Of a DNA stretch of 45,959 nt, positions 1 through 9,026 are shown piece after piece; position 1 is the stretch's first letter; every line of letters starts with the position of its first letter. Below the pieces are notes generated by a model. The model saw only the letters and a list, made by a program, of their open reading frames with translations. It was not told where the DNA came from and searched no databases. The position numbers were made by a program, and so were the translations under genes. Source of the DNA: a virus; IMG/VR virus record IMGVR_UViG_3300035388_000077, positions 1-45,959 of that record; one strand, written 5' to 3'.

Positions 1-275
1 ATGTATCCAACACTAAAAAAACTTAAAAATGTAATAAATCCAAACAGTACATATCCATCTTCTGGCTCGTGGGGTGCTATTGGCACCAAAGGTATAAACA
101 GCACGGAAAATGTAATTGCAAATAAGACAAAAGAAATTACTCCACCATATAAATACAATTTCGGTTGTTTAATAATCAAGTTACTGCTCTTTATTTTGTT
201 TCCTATCAACATCTTTCTTATGAGAGTTGAAACAATAATTGTTAGCGCTATAAATACATATTTAAACAAATTCAG
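1..275 (-). CDS. Small membrane protein, candidate immunity protein of a displaced toxin tip (3' end outside window)
   Basis: This minus-strand frame is open from 275 to the window edge and encodes about 91 residues, mostly hydrophobic. Three likely membrane segments are visible: VFIALTIIVSTLI near the N-terminus, GGVISFVLFAITFSVLFIPL in the middle, and VLFGFITFLSFFSV near the edge. An AAAGGAG ribosome-binding site at about 285-291 favours a non-ATG start: CTG at 275 has the best spacing, TTG at 269 is the alternative. It lies 14 bp downstream of a toxin-tip fragment, the same order and spacing as the intact RHS/membrane-protein pair at 1292-8591. I infer an immunity role from that context only; the family is not recognised and the C-terminus is not in the window. 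Confidence 0.6.
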   Translation of the reverse strand, partial: MNLFKYVFIALTIIVSTLIRKMLIGNKIKSSNLIIKQPKLYLYGGVISFVLFAITFSVLFIPLVPIAPHEPEDGYVLFGFITFLSFFSVGY

Positions 276-289
276 AAAAATCACTCCTT

Positions 290-550
290 TTAAATTAGAT
301 TGTCAATTATTGATGTTACTAAATCAAGTATCACTCCACCTTTAATGTCCTTCATAGCCGAATCTCTAAGACGCGTAGTATATTTTGCTAGCTGTTTGTT
401 AAGATTTCTAAAATGTCTTGCTTTGTTATTTGGATCGCTATATCTTTCTAAAGTATGAGCCCTATTGTATAACTTACCATGTTGGGCACCAGGTCCACTA
501 AGAAATGAGAAGAAAGCCCCAGTTAAACCAGATACTACGACTGAGTTGTC
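290..550 (-). pseudogene. Displaced RHS/polymorphic-toxin C-terminal tip, no start codon
   Basis: This open minus-strand frame of 86 codons ends with TAA at 290-292. It has no start codon with a ribosome-binding site at its 5' end, where a stop and a 22-bp repeat begin. The visible sequence includes SGLTGAFFSFLSGPGAQHG, then a basic stretch with NRAHTLERYSDPNNKARHF, then an amphipathic C-terminus ending SIIDNLI. This looks like the last ~85 residues of a secreted toxin cut from its parent, as in orphan tip/immunity modules downstream of RHS genes. The catalytic family is not recognised. Its partner membrane gene follows 14 bp later. It could be a silent donor for tip exchange or simply decaying sequence. 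Confidence 0.5.
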
Positions 551-619
551 TTACCCAATCTGCTACGAAATCAAGTTGTCTTACCCAATCTGCTATAGTT
601 GTCTTACCCAACCTGCTAT
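545..619. repeat. Three tandem copies of a ~22-bp repeat
   Basis: Three copies of GTTGTCTTACCCAATCTGCT start at 545, 575 and 598; the third has one change (CAACC for CAATC). Spacing is 30 bp and then 23 bp, so the spacers differ in length (8 and 1-2 bp). They sit exactly where the displaced toxin-tip frame loses its upstream sequence, marking a recombination junction or the edge of a degraded mobile element. There are too few copies, and too short spacers, for a CRISPR array. Confidence 0.85.
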
Positions 620-1103
620 ATTGATATAAATAAAGCTCAAGGTCTTTACTAAGGTGTATTTCAAATTATTTTTCGAGTTTCCTTGTTTTTTAAGTTCAAA
701 TCCCCCCGAGACACAGGTAGTTGACAGGGCCAAGATGAAATAAAAGTAAGTTGATTATAAAGGTTGGTTAAGAAATACAATTATAGTAAGAATCAATACA
801 ATAATCACCACTTGCTTTTCTTGTGTATATTCAGTTCGTTTACCTAGCATCATTTATTCTTCCCTATATTTATATGCATATGATGAACAGATACCCATTG
901 TTTAACTAACATCACAGTCCACTTTCTAAGGATATGGTTGGAACTCCAAATGCTGTGTACTCGTATTTCACGAATTGTTTTCCACTAATATCAATTATAC
1001 TATTATACTGACTATTACTGGTAAACATCATTTTGAAAGGGATAACATTTCCCTTATGATTCTAAAAATCGGCACTTTGAATTGTCTAGTTGACACTGAC
1101 GAA
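620..1103. other. Gene-poor stretch between toxin modules
   Basis: I see no convincing gene here. Frames on both strands are short and broken. The right part (about 880-1103) runs into a transposase remnant and may be its frameshifted upstream portion, but no diagnostic motif before 1104 is clear enough to call. The left part begins at the triple repeat. Confidence 0.5.
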
Positions 1104-1184
1104 TACATGGTATTTTTCAACGAAAAACGTCCACATTCATCCCTAAGATATAGAACCCCAGTAAAATTTGAAAATACGGTTTAA
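1104..1184 (+). pseudogene. IS3-family transposase OrfB, C-terminal remnant
   Basis: The plus-strand frame ending at 1184 carries YMVFFNEKRPHSSLRYRTP, the characteristic C-terminal signature of IS3-family OrfB transposases (F/YN..RPHSSL.Y.TP). The upstream catalytic DDE core cannot be read in this frame, so only a decayed 3' end is left. A terminator hairpin follows at 1190. It is evidence of past insertion-sequence activity in the toxin locus, consistent with rearrangement of the toxin tips. Confidence 0.75.
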
Positions 1185-1189
1185 AAAAA

Positions 1190-1212
1190 CCATCAAACAA
1201 ATGATGGCTTTT
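1190..1212 (+). terminator. Intrinsic terminator after the transposase remnant
   Basis: CCATCA at 1190-1195 pairs with TGATGG at 1202-1207 around a six-base loop and is followed by CTTTTCT. It lies just after the stop of the transposase remnant. Confidence 0.5.
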
Positions 1213-1291
1213 CTATTTAAAACGGTATGTCCAACTTTAACAGTCTAAATTACCGTCAACAATCCAAGTTTTTACCTACAAATCTTTTAAT

Positions 1292-1642
1292 TTACTTAAA
1301 ATTTTCTTTGGGTAGAATCTTTGTATAATAGAAGAAAAAAGCTCCTGACTGAAACAAAAAGATTATTGAACATATTATAATTGCAGTCATACCTCTTTTT
1401 TCTACAAATGCATGGAGTAAAAGTGAAAATGCACTTGCTGTAAATACTACATTATGAAGAACAAATACCCAGAGCACCTTCTTTTTCAGTAATTTGTTAA
1501 AGCCCCATATAATTGCTGAAATCACCATATAAGTACAAAGAACAATTATTGACATGTTTGCTAAACTTTTATCATATGTAAATACTTGACTCAAAAATAT
1601 ATAATCCAATATAAAAACCAATAAAGTATAAAATATCTTCAA
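1292..1642 (-). CDS. Four-helix membrane protein, candidate immunity protein to the RHS toxin
   Basis: The product has 116 residues and almost all are in four predicted membrane segments: about residues 3-22, 28-50, 58-80 and 85-108. I choose TTG at 1642 as the start because GGAGGAG lies 6-7 nt upstream, inside the last codons of the RHS gene (its ...FGGE stop). An ATG 30 nt further upstream in the same frame has no comparable ribosome-binding site. The gene begins one base after the RHS stop codon, so translation is probably coupled. Small genes directly after an RHS/WapA gene usually encode immunity proteins, and the toxin tip also carries a membrane segment. The immunity role is inference; the family is not recognised. 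Confidence 0.7.
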   Translation of the reverse strand: MKIFYTLLVFILDYIFLSQVFTYDKSLANMSIIVLCTYMVISAIIWGFNKLLKKKVLWVFVLHNVVFTASAFSLLLHAFVEKRGMTAIIICSIIFLFQSGAFFFYYTKILPKENFK

Positions 1643-1643
1643 T

Positions 1644-2170
1644 TTATTCTCCTCCAAAATCATACTTAACACTTAAATTCCAAGAAAATCCAACTAGAGC
1701 AGCCGCACCACTTCCTAAGTGTAATCCATTACTATCATAAATAGCACCAACATGAGCACCAATACCTGCTTGAGCATTCGCAGAAAAAGACACATCAAAT
1801 TTACCTATACTAAATATTTCTTGAGCAAGAGTAGCTTCTCCAAACATTAGTTCAAACTGAGCAATCAAACCAGATGGATTTTCACTAGAAGAGTCATATC
1901 CTAACATCCCTCCTACTTTATAACCTAAAGCTTCCAAAGTCAAATTTTCAGTTGGTCGATCCTTATATACGTCAGTTTCATAACTTGTGAATATTCCGAC
2001 CTTATAGTGCTCAGCATCCCTTTCAGCACCAATAAAAAAGTCAGCTTCTTTTGAGCTATTAGGAGCGAGCGGTTCTCCAGTATCTACGACTTCAACTATC
2101 AGAAGAGTCTCTATCAGGATCACTGCTAACACTATTATAGCAATGATTATCCAACTTTCTCCAGATGAGT
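1644..2170 (-). other. Variable toxin tip of the RHS protein, with a membrane segment
   Basis: After the conserved core end (NYLDSSG) the protein changes character: a 20-residue hydrophobic helix (IIIAIIVLAVILIETLLIV), a polar linker, then a glycine- and alanine-rich C-terminus including AQAGIGAHVGA and GSGAAALVGFSW. There are no cysteine or histidine clusters resembling known nuclease or deaminase tips. The composition suggests a membrane-acting or beta-rich domain. Its activity is unknown to me. Confidence 0.5.
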
Positions 2171-5100
2171 CCAAATAATTAATTGGATTATTTGCGGTAT
2201 ACGAATACATATTATTCGATAATATACTACCTCTAGCCCCAACAAGCCCATCAGCATTCAAGAATCTACCAACAGTAGGATTATAGAACCTACTGTTTAA
2301 GTAATACATCGAGATTTCAGAATCATATCGATACCCTCTATATGTATACTGGTTGATTGTTGCTAATGGGTTTGTGTTAATGTCTTCCCAGTTGATAATG
2401 TTACCCCAAGCGTCATATTCATATTCTAACTCAATATTACCATCTTTATCAAGAATTTTTGTTATATCCCCTTGTTGGTTTCTTAAATAGAAGTAATCAA
2501 CACCATCAACTGAGTCACTTATATTTGAATCATAATTGAAACTTATTATTGCTCCATCTTGACCGTATGTATAAATTATACCATAAGTTCCATCAGTTTC
2601 GTAATATACTTTATCACCATTTAATTTGTAAGTAATTGTTTGAACATTAATACCATCATCAATAGATTTTTCTACTCTATATCCTTGATCGTTGTACTTG
2701 TAAGATATGGTCATATGTATATTTGTTCCCGAGTTATCATTGTGCACTTCAATTTTTCGTAGTTGTCTACCATCATATTCTAGCACAGCATGATGATATT
2801 CAACTCCTTCATAAACGAAGTTTGTGATCCCTGTTGGATTCCCTTGTGAATCATATGTGTATTCTTGCACCGCTACTTCCGTTTGAGCAACACCATTTAC
2901 ATAATCTATAGTTCCATAGCTTGTCATTTGATCTAACCATGTTGCATCATAATTATAATGTATATGTTCTTGTGGAGTGACTGGTCCTGAAATTGGATTC
3001 CCAACAATTATTTCAATTCTAAAGAAGAAAAGGAAATCCCCATAATCATCCGATACTTCACAGTTCACATAATAATTGTTCTCAATTGAAGTGTTTACAT
3101 TTGAGTTACAATATTGATTTGATACATAGTTCGTAATATCAATTTGCTCAGTAGCTTCAACAAAAGTATAATCCATATCAGTTAATGGATCAAAAGTCTC
3201 TCCCACATTAAGTTGAACAGGAATAGTATAATGAAGCCCATTTGAATGATATACATCAGCGGATTCTCTACCATAGTTTTGCAAAACAGTACTGATGTCT
3301 TCACCTGTAAAGTATTCATTTTGATATACCAAGAAAGTCTTGACATCTGTAATGTTTCCCCTGTCATCGTAATAGTAGTATTTCCTGTAGTTTGTATCAG
3401 TTAATTGAGTGCTTTCAGCATCAAAATCACTGACTTTCTCCATTATTAGTTGATTCATTTCATCATACTCATATGCTGCTGATTTCTTTACACTTCCACC
3501 CTCATAATAATATACAGCAGTTATATTCCCTAAAGAATCATATGTATATTTGTATTTAAAATCAACACTTGTACTTGAAGTTATTGTGTATTGAATTTCT
3601 TTTATTCTGGTTGTATCCCCATCAAATACATAATCTTGTTTATATAAGTTCGTAGTTCCTGTAACTAAATTGATATAATCTAATCTAAGCAATGCTGTTT
3701 TTTCATAATTATAATCTCGAACAACATCTATACCACTTAATGTTTCATACGCAGTATTGTCATAAAGACTTGATTCAGTTACACATGTTTCTCCGGAATA
3801 CTCTAAACATTTATTATGATTGAAATATGTTGTAGTCTCATCACCATTTATTTCAAGTATCAAAGCACTTAGGTTTCCATCTTCACTATAACCAAACTCA
3901 AATGAATCCCCTTCGTTATCAACAACTTTTTTAACACGACCTGATGAATCGTATGTATAGTGTTCGCTTGATACAACCGTGTATTCTTGGGTCTGGCTAT
4001 CGTATTCAAAAGTATTGAATACAGCCAAGTTGCCAGATTGGTCATACTCATACCCGAATCGTTTGATTGTAGCTTCACCAGAGTTTCCAAACCATACTTC
4101 AGAGGTTTGTCCTTCATCAGTATACTCGAATTCCCATTTGTCACCATTTCCATATTCTTGAGTGTCCATTCTATTCGTAAATACAGAACCTTCTTTCTCG
4201 TAAGTATATTTCATTAATCTTTGAGAATTAACTTTTACTTCATCAATTCGATTTTCTGTATCATACAGAATTTCATAGTAATAAGTCATTTCATCAAGCT
4301 CATTACGCTCCATGATGATGTACTTCAATCTATCTTGTGAATCATACTCATACTCAACTTGTCCATAGACATTTGCCGATTGATTATTGTGATCTTTTAA
4401 ACTCACTACTTTAATAAGCTTACCTTCATTATCATAATCATAATACAGTTCATTTCCTTTAGAGTTTTCAATAGCCGTTAGTAACCCCGTCAAAGTATCA
4501 TGATAATTTGTAGTTGTTTTTCCGAACTCATTTGTTTTAGATTGCACATATTGACTGAACCCAGATGAAAGATAACTAGTAGATGTTGTGAAATACATTG
4601 CTGCTGTATCTCCAATAACAATTTGAGTAGTTTGCCTATAACTATTTTTTGTAGGAAAACTCTTAACATTATTGTAAATTATCTCACTAACAAATGACTC
4701 TTCATCTGCTATTGCCAACTCGATTACATCATTTTCTCCATGTAATATCCTTGTCGGTCTGCTATCCTTTGGATTATCATACTCAAACGAAGTCTTTACA
4801 TTACTTGAATCTGTTACTGAAACGACATGACCGTTCGAGTCATATTCATATTCAGTCGACATCTCTTCAAAATAAACCTGAATAGAATCAAAGTAAACTT
4901 TCCCTTCACCTTGATAGTCTAGTGAGATTTCCAACCATTCTACATCTGTGTCTAGTTTTACCTCTTCTAAAACATACTGCCACCCTTGAACAGTTGCATC
5001 AAAATCAATATAATGCTCTTCAAGAAGAACATAACCTACACCTGGTTCAGAGTCATATACTTTTACGCTTATTCTGAATACTCTATCTATGTCATCAGTA

Positions 5101-8100
5101 CTAAACTCATTTTGTGGACCAAATATTTCCATTGATGTAGGGGTTCCTTCAGAATATGCCCAACCACCAACAACAATTGTACCGTCTGCATAGCCATAAC
5201 TCATAAAATCAGTAACACTAGTCCATGCATTATTTATTTCATTCGGATTTCCTACTATTTCTATTGATTTGCTACCGAGAATATCTTGTTCAAGAGATGT
5301 AGTAATTGAATCGTTATCAATAAGACTTACGTCCGGATCAGAAATAACCCACCCAGAAGATGATGGTGTTGATAGTTCAAACGACGAGTCATCCAACTGA
5401 TTAATTCTAGTATCCCTAAAACCTTCTATTATTTGGACATTGTCAAAATACACTTTTCCACCATTACCGTTCTTTAGACTTATCGTCACATCCTCAAAAT
5501 CAGCATCAGTATCAAACTGCACTCTAACTTCATTCCATTCCCCATCATTCGGTATGTTGTCAGATGTGAATGTCTCAATCACACCACTGCGATCAATGTT
5601 TACTTCAATAAGGGCATCATTACCATCCGACTCATTCTTCGCATATACAATCATGGTATAAAATCCATCTTTTAACTCAACATCTTGTCTAAGTTCTTTA
5701 TATCCATTCGCCGACGAATAGTCCAATAATGCAGAACGAGCACCATACAAACTTTCATCTGTTGTACATATAGGTAAACTTATCTGACTACCGTCTTTAT
5801 ATATACCATCAGTATATAAATCCCACCTTTTACCACAGGTAATAGTGTTTGTCATTTCAAAGCTGTGATTTATAACAGGATTGTTTATGGTTTTCATTGG
5901 ATCTGATTTGCTTATCAGTTTATGATTATTCATATAGTTTGGTTGCATATTTGTAAATAATATATCCGCAATCTGTTCACCAACTGTTCCTGTATCAAGA
6001 TTATACTTAAATAGATTCAAATAACTAAAGAACTGAGTGTTTCCAAACTTGTCTAAAAGGTTCACTGTATGTCCAAAACTATCGAACTTATAGATTACAT
6101 AGTTATTCTCTAAATCAGTAATTGTTGTTTTTCCAAACTGATAATTGTAACTAACTGCACCAAAGTTTCTACCATTCGAGTAAGAAATTACACTATATAC
6201 TTTGTCTCCAGTATATGAAAACTGCTTTTTCTCTTGCTCCTGAATTAATGCTGACTCTAGTTTTCCATCAGTTTTATATGTATATTCAACAGTTTCATCT
6301 AATGTTAAAGAGCTTGTTGTATCATAATTCCTATAGAATTTAACTTCATCAAGAACACTTTTTCCAGTAACAATCGTACTATCATAAAAGTATTCGACCT
6401 TCTCAACAACATTGAAACTTAAATCTTGTTGTTTCAAAGATAATGTGGTGTACTCAAGCAAACCATTATCATATGAAAAATCAATTTTATTACCAACTTG
6501 ATCTTGGACTTTTTTAATTAAGTTCTTATCAGTTGCTTCTCTTGATATTAATATTTGCTGATTTGTTTTGTTATTTTTAATGTAATCTAAATGAGCATCG
6601 GATCCAAAATAATATCCAATTTGATCCATCGTTAAAATATAATGTTCATAAAAATACTTATGTACTTCATCATCAAGAGTTGCTCTTACATATATATTTC
6701 CACTTCCATCTTCTGCTACATAACAATCATTGTAAATTGGATATGAATCAGCAACTCTAGAATCACATGTTGCTGGATAATAATGAACTTGATTTCCAGT
6801 ATTGTCTGTAATCATATACTCTTCATTTTCCTCTATTTCTGTAATAAAAATATTGTAATTCGTTCTCCAACCTAAACCGTATCCTAAATCAACGTTTTTA
6901 TTTGTTGTATCAAAAGAAAACGATAAGTTTAATGATTGTCTTTCTGTTGAAAAATCTAAATCATTTCTAACAAGAGTAAGGTTACCTGTGTAATCAGAAA
7001 CAAATCCAGTACCAGCTTGACCTGCACTATATTGACTATATGTCCAATAATCCTTTATACCTGCAGTATCTATATAACCAATCTCAATTACTGGTTTTAC
7101 TCCACTGTAATTATTTGCCGAATCAAATAGAACATAATCACCAGTTACATCTGTTTCCGCTCTCATTTCAATAATTCCTGAGGTATCACCATCAAAATTC
7201 CACTTTTGGATTAAAGTAGTGATATCCCACGAGTACATCTTGTTCATTGCATCACTAGAATTTACCCAATTATAGTCAATTATTCTATCTTCTACATCAT
7301 CTAAAATACCTTGATTATCCAAATTATCATCGTTTGCATTTATAATACTGGAAAAAGTAATATGACTTTTCACTTCCCTAATATTAATTTGACAGGTAGC
7401 ATCACAATAATTTGAGTTTCCATAAGAATTCAATCTTAAAAATGCATAAGTTAGATTCCTGTTCAATGAACTATCCAATAAATCTAAATCTATTTCTAGA
7501 TAGCTTCTGTAAGCATTTGAAGATACGGATCCGACTGCTAAGACTGATGATGTATCATTTACTACTGAAGAATTAGCATACAAATCCTGAATAAAACCAT
7601 CCTCTGGCTTGATTTCAAGTGATGGATCTACTTTTACAGGATATACCGCATTTTCTAACCACTCATCACTTGGTGTGATAGTAATTTCATATCTCTTATT
7701 CCCTGTTTTAACATAAGTAAAGTCTATATCAAATGATTCATTCATTTCATTATCTAGCATAAACAAATCACTAAAAACAAAGATTACGTCATTATTATCA
7801 TTAACGAATACAATCTCTCCATTTTCAGCTGTGATTAACTCTAAATCTTTTAATTTATATTCAAATGTCATACTAAAATCTTCTACATATTGATTTAGTA
7901 TGATATTTTCTTTAATTTTAGAACCTGTAATGATATATTCAATATCAACATGTTGTTGAATATTTCTATAGAACACAGTTTGATTGATATTCACAAGTTC
8001 TTTAATATTGTTTGGTGTAATTTCTGATTCATCATATTCAACAGCTGATGAATCAATATCAAGAATACTCCAATCAATAGAATACCCATCCATTGATAGC

Positions 8101-8591
8101 TTGATTTTTTTGTTATCATCAAGTTTCTTTGGTAATTTCAACTTGAACTTATTTGCCTTGTTTTCTAATTCAGTCCCAAGATCAAAAAAACTATTATCCA
8201 CTTGATTATATTTACCATCTTCTAGGTAATGAATAACATCGTTGTACATCGCTACTTCATATGTTCCATCTATCTTTCTAAATGTCTTTGAAGTTTCTGT
8301 ACGTTCACTTTCTACCTCACTATCGATTTCAACTTGACTTGGATCAAAGTCCGAATCAGTTGTAGTTGGATATTGTGATAATAAATTACTTACTTCTTCT
8401 ATATCGTTTGTATCAATAATGACATTTTCAAAGTCTTGCGGTGCCATAGCATTCAAAAATTGCATCGGTCCACTAGACCAAATAATACCTAACATAGCAA
8501 TTATCGCAGTTAACTTCTTTGTTTTTTTTACAATTTGAACAATAGCGTTTAATTGTCTGTTTGTTATTGGTTTTCTTATTCTCTTAAACAT
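1644..8591 (-). CDS. Giant secreted RHS/YD-repeat polymorphic toxin, WapA-like
   Basis: The product is 2315 residues, close to Bacillus WapA in size. The start is the ATG at 8591, 8 nt after AAGGGG; an earlier in-frame ATG at 8624 lacks a ribosome-binding site. The N-terminus is a signal peptide: basic residues, hydrophobic LTAIIAMLGIIWSSG, possible cleavage after NAMA. A DNRLRE-type region follows (about 335-517), then the WapA-like linker DYWTYSQYSAGQAGTGF. Two jelly-roll-like modules ending YFDNVQI and YFDSIQV lie at about 910-1240, then many YD repeats such as YEYDSNG and YTYDSLG (1245-2100), interrupted near 1800-1865 by an Ig-like insertion. The RHS core ends at about 2142 with RFYNPTVGRFLNADG and SYTANNPINYLDSSG. 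The last ~170 residues are the variable tip. No wall-anchor motif is visible. Likely role: contact-dependent toxin delivery. Confidence 0.9.
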   Translation of the reverse strand: MFKRIRKPITNRQLNAIVQIVKKTKKLTAIIAMLGIIWSSGPMQFLNAMAPQDFENVIIDTNDIEEVSNLLSQYPTTTDSDFDPSQVEIDSEVESERTETSKTFRKIDGTYEVAMYNDVIHYLEDGKYNQVDNSFFDLGTELENKANKFKLKLPKKLDDNKKIKLSMDGYSIDWSILDIDSSAVEYDESEITPNNIKELVNINQTVFYRNIQQHVDIEYIITGSKIKENIILNQYVEDFSMTFEYKLKDLELITAENGEIVFVNDNNDVIFVFSDLFMLDNEMNESFDIDFTYVKTGNKRYEITITPSDEWLENAVYPVKVDPSLEIKPEDGFIQDLYANSSVVNDTSSVLAVGSVSSNAYRSYLEIDLDLLDSSLNRNLTYAFLRLNSYGNSNYCDATCQINIREVKSHITFSSIINANDDNLDNQGILDDVEDRIIDYNWVNSSDAMNKMYSWDITTLIQKWNFDGDTSGIIEMRAETDVTGDYVLFDSANNYSGVKPVIEIGYIDTAGIKDYWTYSQYSAGQAGTGFVSDYTGNLTLVRNDLDFSTERQSLNLSFSFDTTNKNVDLGYGLGWRTNYNIFITEIEENEEYMITDNTGNQVHYYPATCDSRVADSYPIYNDCYVAEDGSGNIYVRATLDDEVHKYFYEHYILTMDQIGYYFGSDAHLDYIKNNKTNQQILISREATDKNLIKKVQDQVGNKIDFSYDNGLLEYTTLSLKQQDLSFNVVEKVEYFYDSTIVTGKSVLDEVKFYRNYDTTSSLTLDETVEYTYKTDGKLESALIQEQEKKQFSYTGDKVYSVISYSNGRNFGAVSYNYQFGKTTITDLENNYVIYKFDSFGHTVNLLDKFGNTQFFSYLNLFKYNLDTGTVGEQIADILFTNMQPNYMNNHKLISKSDPMKTINNPVINHSFEMTNTITCGKRWDLYTDGIYKDGSQISLPICTTDESLYGARSALLDYSSANGYKELRQDVELKDGFYTMIVYAKNESDGNDALIEVNIDRSGVIETFTSDNIPNDGEWNEVRVQFDTDADFEDVTISLKNGNGGKVYFDNVQIIEGFRDTRINQLDDSSFELSTPSSSGWVISDPDVSLIDNDSITTSLEQDILGSKSIEIVGNPNEINNAWTSVTDFMSYGYADGTIVVGGWAYSEGTPTSMEIFGPQNEFSTDDIDRVFRISVKVYDSEPGVGYVLLEEHYIDFDATVQGWQYVLEEVKLDTDVEWLEISLDYQGEGKVYFDSIQVYFEEMSTEYEYDSNGHVVSVTDSSNVKTSFEYDNPKDSRPTRILHGENDVIELAIADEESFVSEIIYNNVKSFPTKNSYRQTTQIVIGDTAAMYFTTSTSYLSSGFSQYVQSKTNEFGKTTTNYHDTLTGLLTAIENSKGNELYYDYDNEGKLIKVVSLKDHNNQSANVYGQVEYEYDSQDRLKYIIMERNELDEMTYYYEILYDTENRIDEVKVNSQRLMKYTYEKEGSVFTNRMDTQEYGNGDKWEFEYTDEGQTSEVWFGNSGEATIKRFGYEYDQSGNLAVFNTFEYDSQTQEYTVVSSEHYTYDSSGRVKKVVDNEGDSFEFGYSEDGNLSALILEINGDETTTYFNHNKCLEYSGETCVTESSLYDNTAYETLSGIDVVRDYNYEKTALLRLDYINLVTGTTNLYKQDYVFDGDTTRIKEIQYTITSSTSVDFKYKYTYDSLGNITAVYYYEGGSVKKSAAYEYDEMNQLIMEKVSDFDAESTQLTDTNYRKYYYYDDRGNITDVKTFLVYQNEYFTGEDISTVLQNYGRESADVYHSNGLHYTIPVQLNVGETFDPLTDMDYTFVEATEQIDITNYVSNQYCNSNVNTSIENNYYVNCEVSDDYGDFLFFFRIEIIVGNPISGPVTPQEHIHYNYDATWLDQMTSYGTIDYVNGVAQTEVAVQEYTYDSQGNPTGITNFVYEGVEYHHAVLEYDGRQLRKIEVHNDNSGTNIHMTISYKYNDQGYRVEKSIDDGINVQTITYKLNGDKVYYETDGTYGIIYTYGQDGAIISFNYDSNISDSVDGVDYFYLRNQQGDITKILDKDGNIELEYEYDAWGNIINWEDINTNPLATINQYTYRGYRYDSEISMYYLNSRFYNPTVGRFLNADGLVGARGSILSNNMYSYTANNPINYLDSSGESWIIIAIIVLAVILIETLLIVEVVDTGEPLAPNSSKEADFFIGAERDAEHYKVGIFTSYETDVYKDRPTENLTLEALGYKVGGMLGYDSSSENPSGLIAQFELMFGEATLAQEIFSIGKFDVSFSANAQAGIGAHVGAIYDSNGLHLGSGAAALVGFSWNLSVKYDFGGE

Positions 8592-8633
8592 ATTTTGATC
8601 CCCTTCTTGATTTATATTATACAAAAATTATAC

Positions 8634-8664
8634 AAAAAAATGACTAAAAATATAAAATTTAGTC
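8634..8664 (-). terminator. Terminator-like hairpin in the RHS leader
   Basis: On the minus strand GACTAAA (8664-8658) pairs with TTTAGTC (8648-8642) over a nine-base loop, then one A and seven Ts (8640-8634). It lies between the consensus promoter at 8719-8747 and the RHS start at 8591. The stem is AT-rich and may be weak. A second -10-like TGTATAAT follows near 8620-8640, so an internal promoter is possible. Confidence 0.45.
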
Positions 8665-8718
8665 TAAAAGTTCTCTCACTATATACCACTTCCCTTAAAT
8701 AGCATGTATTTTAATTTT

Positions 8719-8747
8719 ATTATACTTGAAGGAAATTCGAATGTCAA
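8719..8747 (-). promoter_or_regulatory. Consensus sigma-70/SigA promoter for the RHS gene
   Basis: On the minus strand TTGACA (8747-8742), a 17-bp spacer and TATAAT (8724-8719) match the housekeeping consensus at every position. The distance to the RHS start at 8591 gives a leader of about 120 nt containing a terminator-like hairpin. Confidence 0.8.
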
Positions 8748-8995
8748 AATAAATTTATTGCAAGTATAGTTTTATGTTTCTATGTCACTCCACTAAAAAT
8801 ATTATTGAACGAGTAGCGTTTAGATCTTTTATATCGAATGAATACAACCCTCTGTATCACTTGAAAGAAATTATTCACTTAATATGCAATACAATGTAAC
8901 GTAACTATTACAAGCAAAACATAATCTTTTTTAAAAACAAGCTCCTCTCCTCTATACATTAATATTATACTGGTATCGGATGCAATTTACTCAAA
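8748..8995. other. Non-coding stretch, likely left prophage boundary region
   Basis: No gene is visible between the RHS promoter and the terminator of the SSB-like gene. This is where chromosomal toxin DNA gives way to phage DNA, so one attachment site is expected here. The other end lies at or beyond 45959, so no att repeat can be identified within the window. Confidence 0.4.
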
Positions 8996-9021
8996 TAAAA
9001 AAAAGCTCCATCTAAGGAGCT
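8996..9021 (-). terminator. Intrinsic terminator of the SSB-like gene
   Basis: On the minus strand AGCTCC (9021-9016) pairs with GGAGCT (9009-9004) around a six-base loop and is followed by a run of eight Ts. It begins a few bases after the stop of the SSB-like gene and marks the end of the phage minus-strand transcription. Confidence 0.85.
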
Positions 9022-9026
9022 AAATT

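Noticed and set aside
1-345. Plus-strand frame of 114 codons at the left edge
   Set aside because: The opposite strand carries a better-supported membrane gene with ribosome-binding site and a toxin-tip end across the same bases.
545-619. CRISPR-like array
   Set aside because: Only three repeats, with spacers of 8 and 1-2 bp; no cas genes.
880-1103. Complete IS3 transposase
   Set aside because: Only the C-terminal motif is readable; upstream frames are interrupted, so no functional element is claimed.
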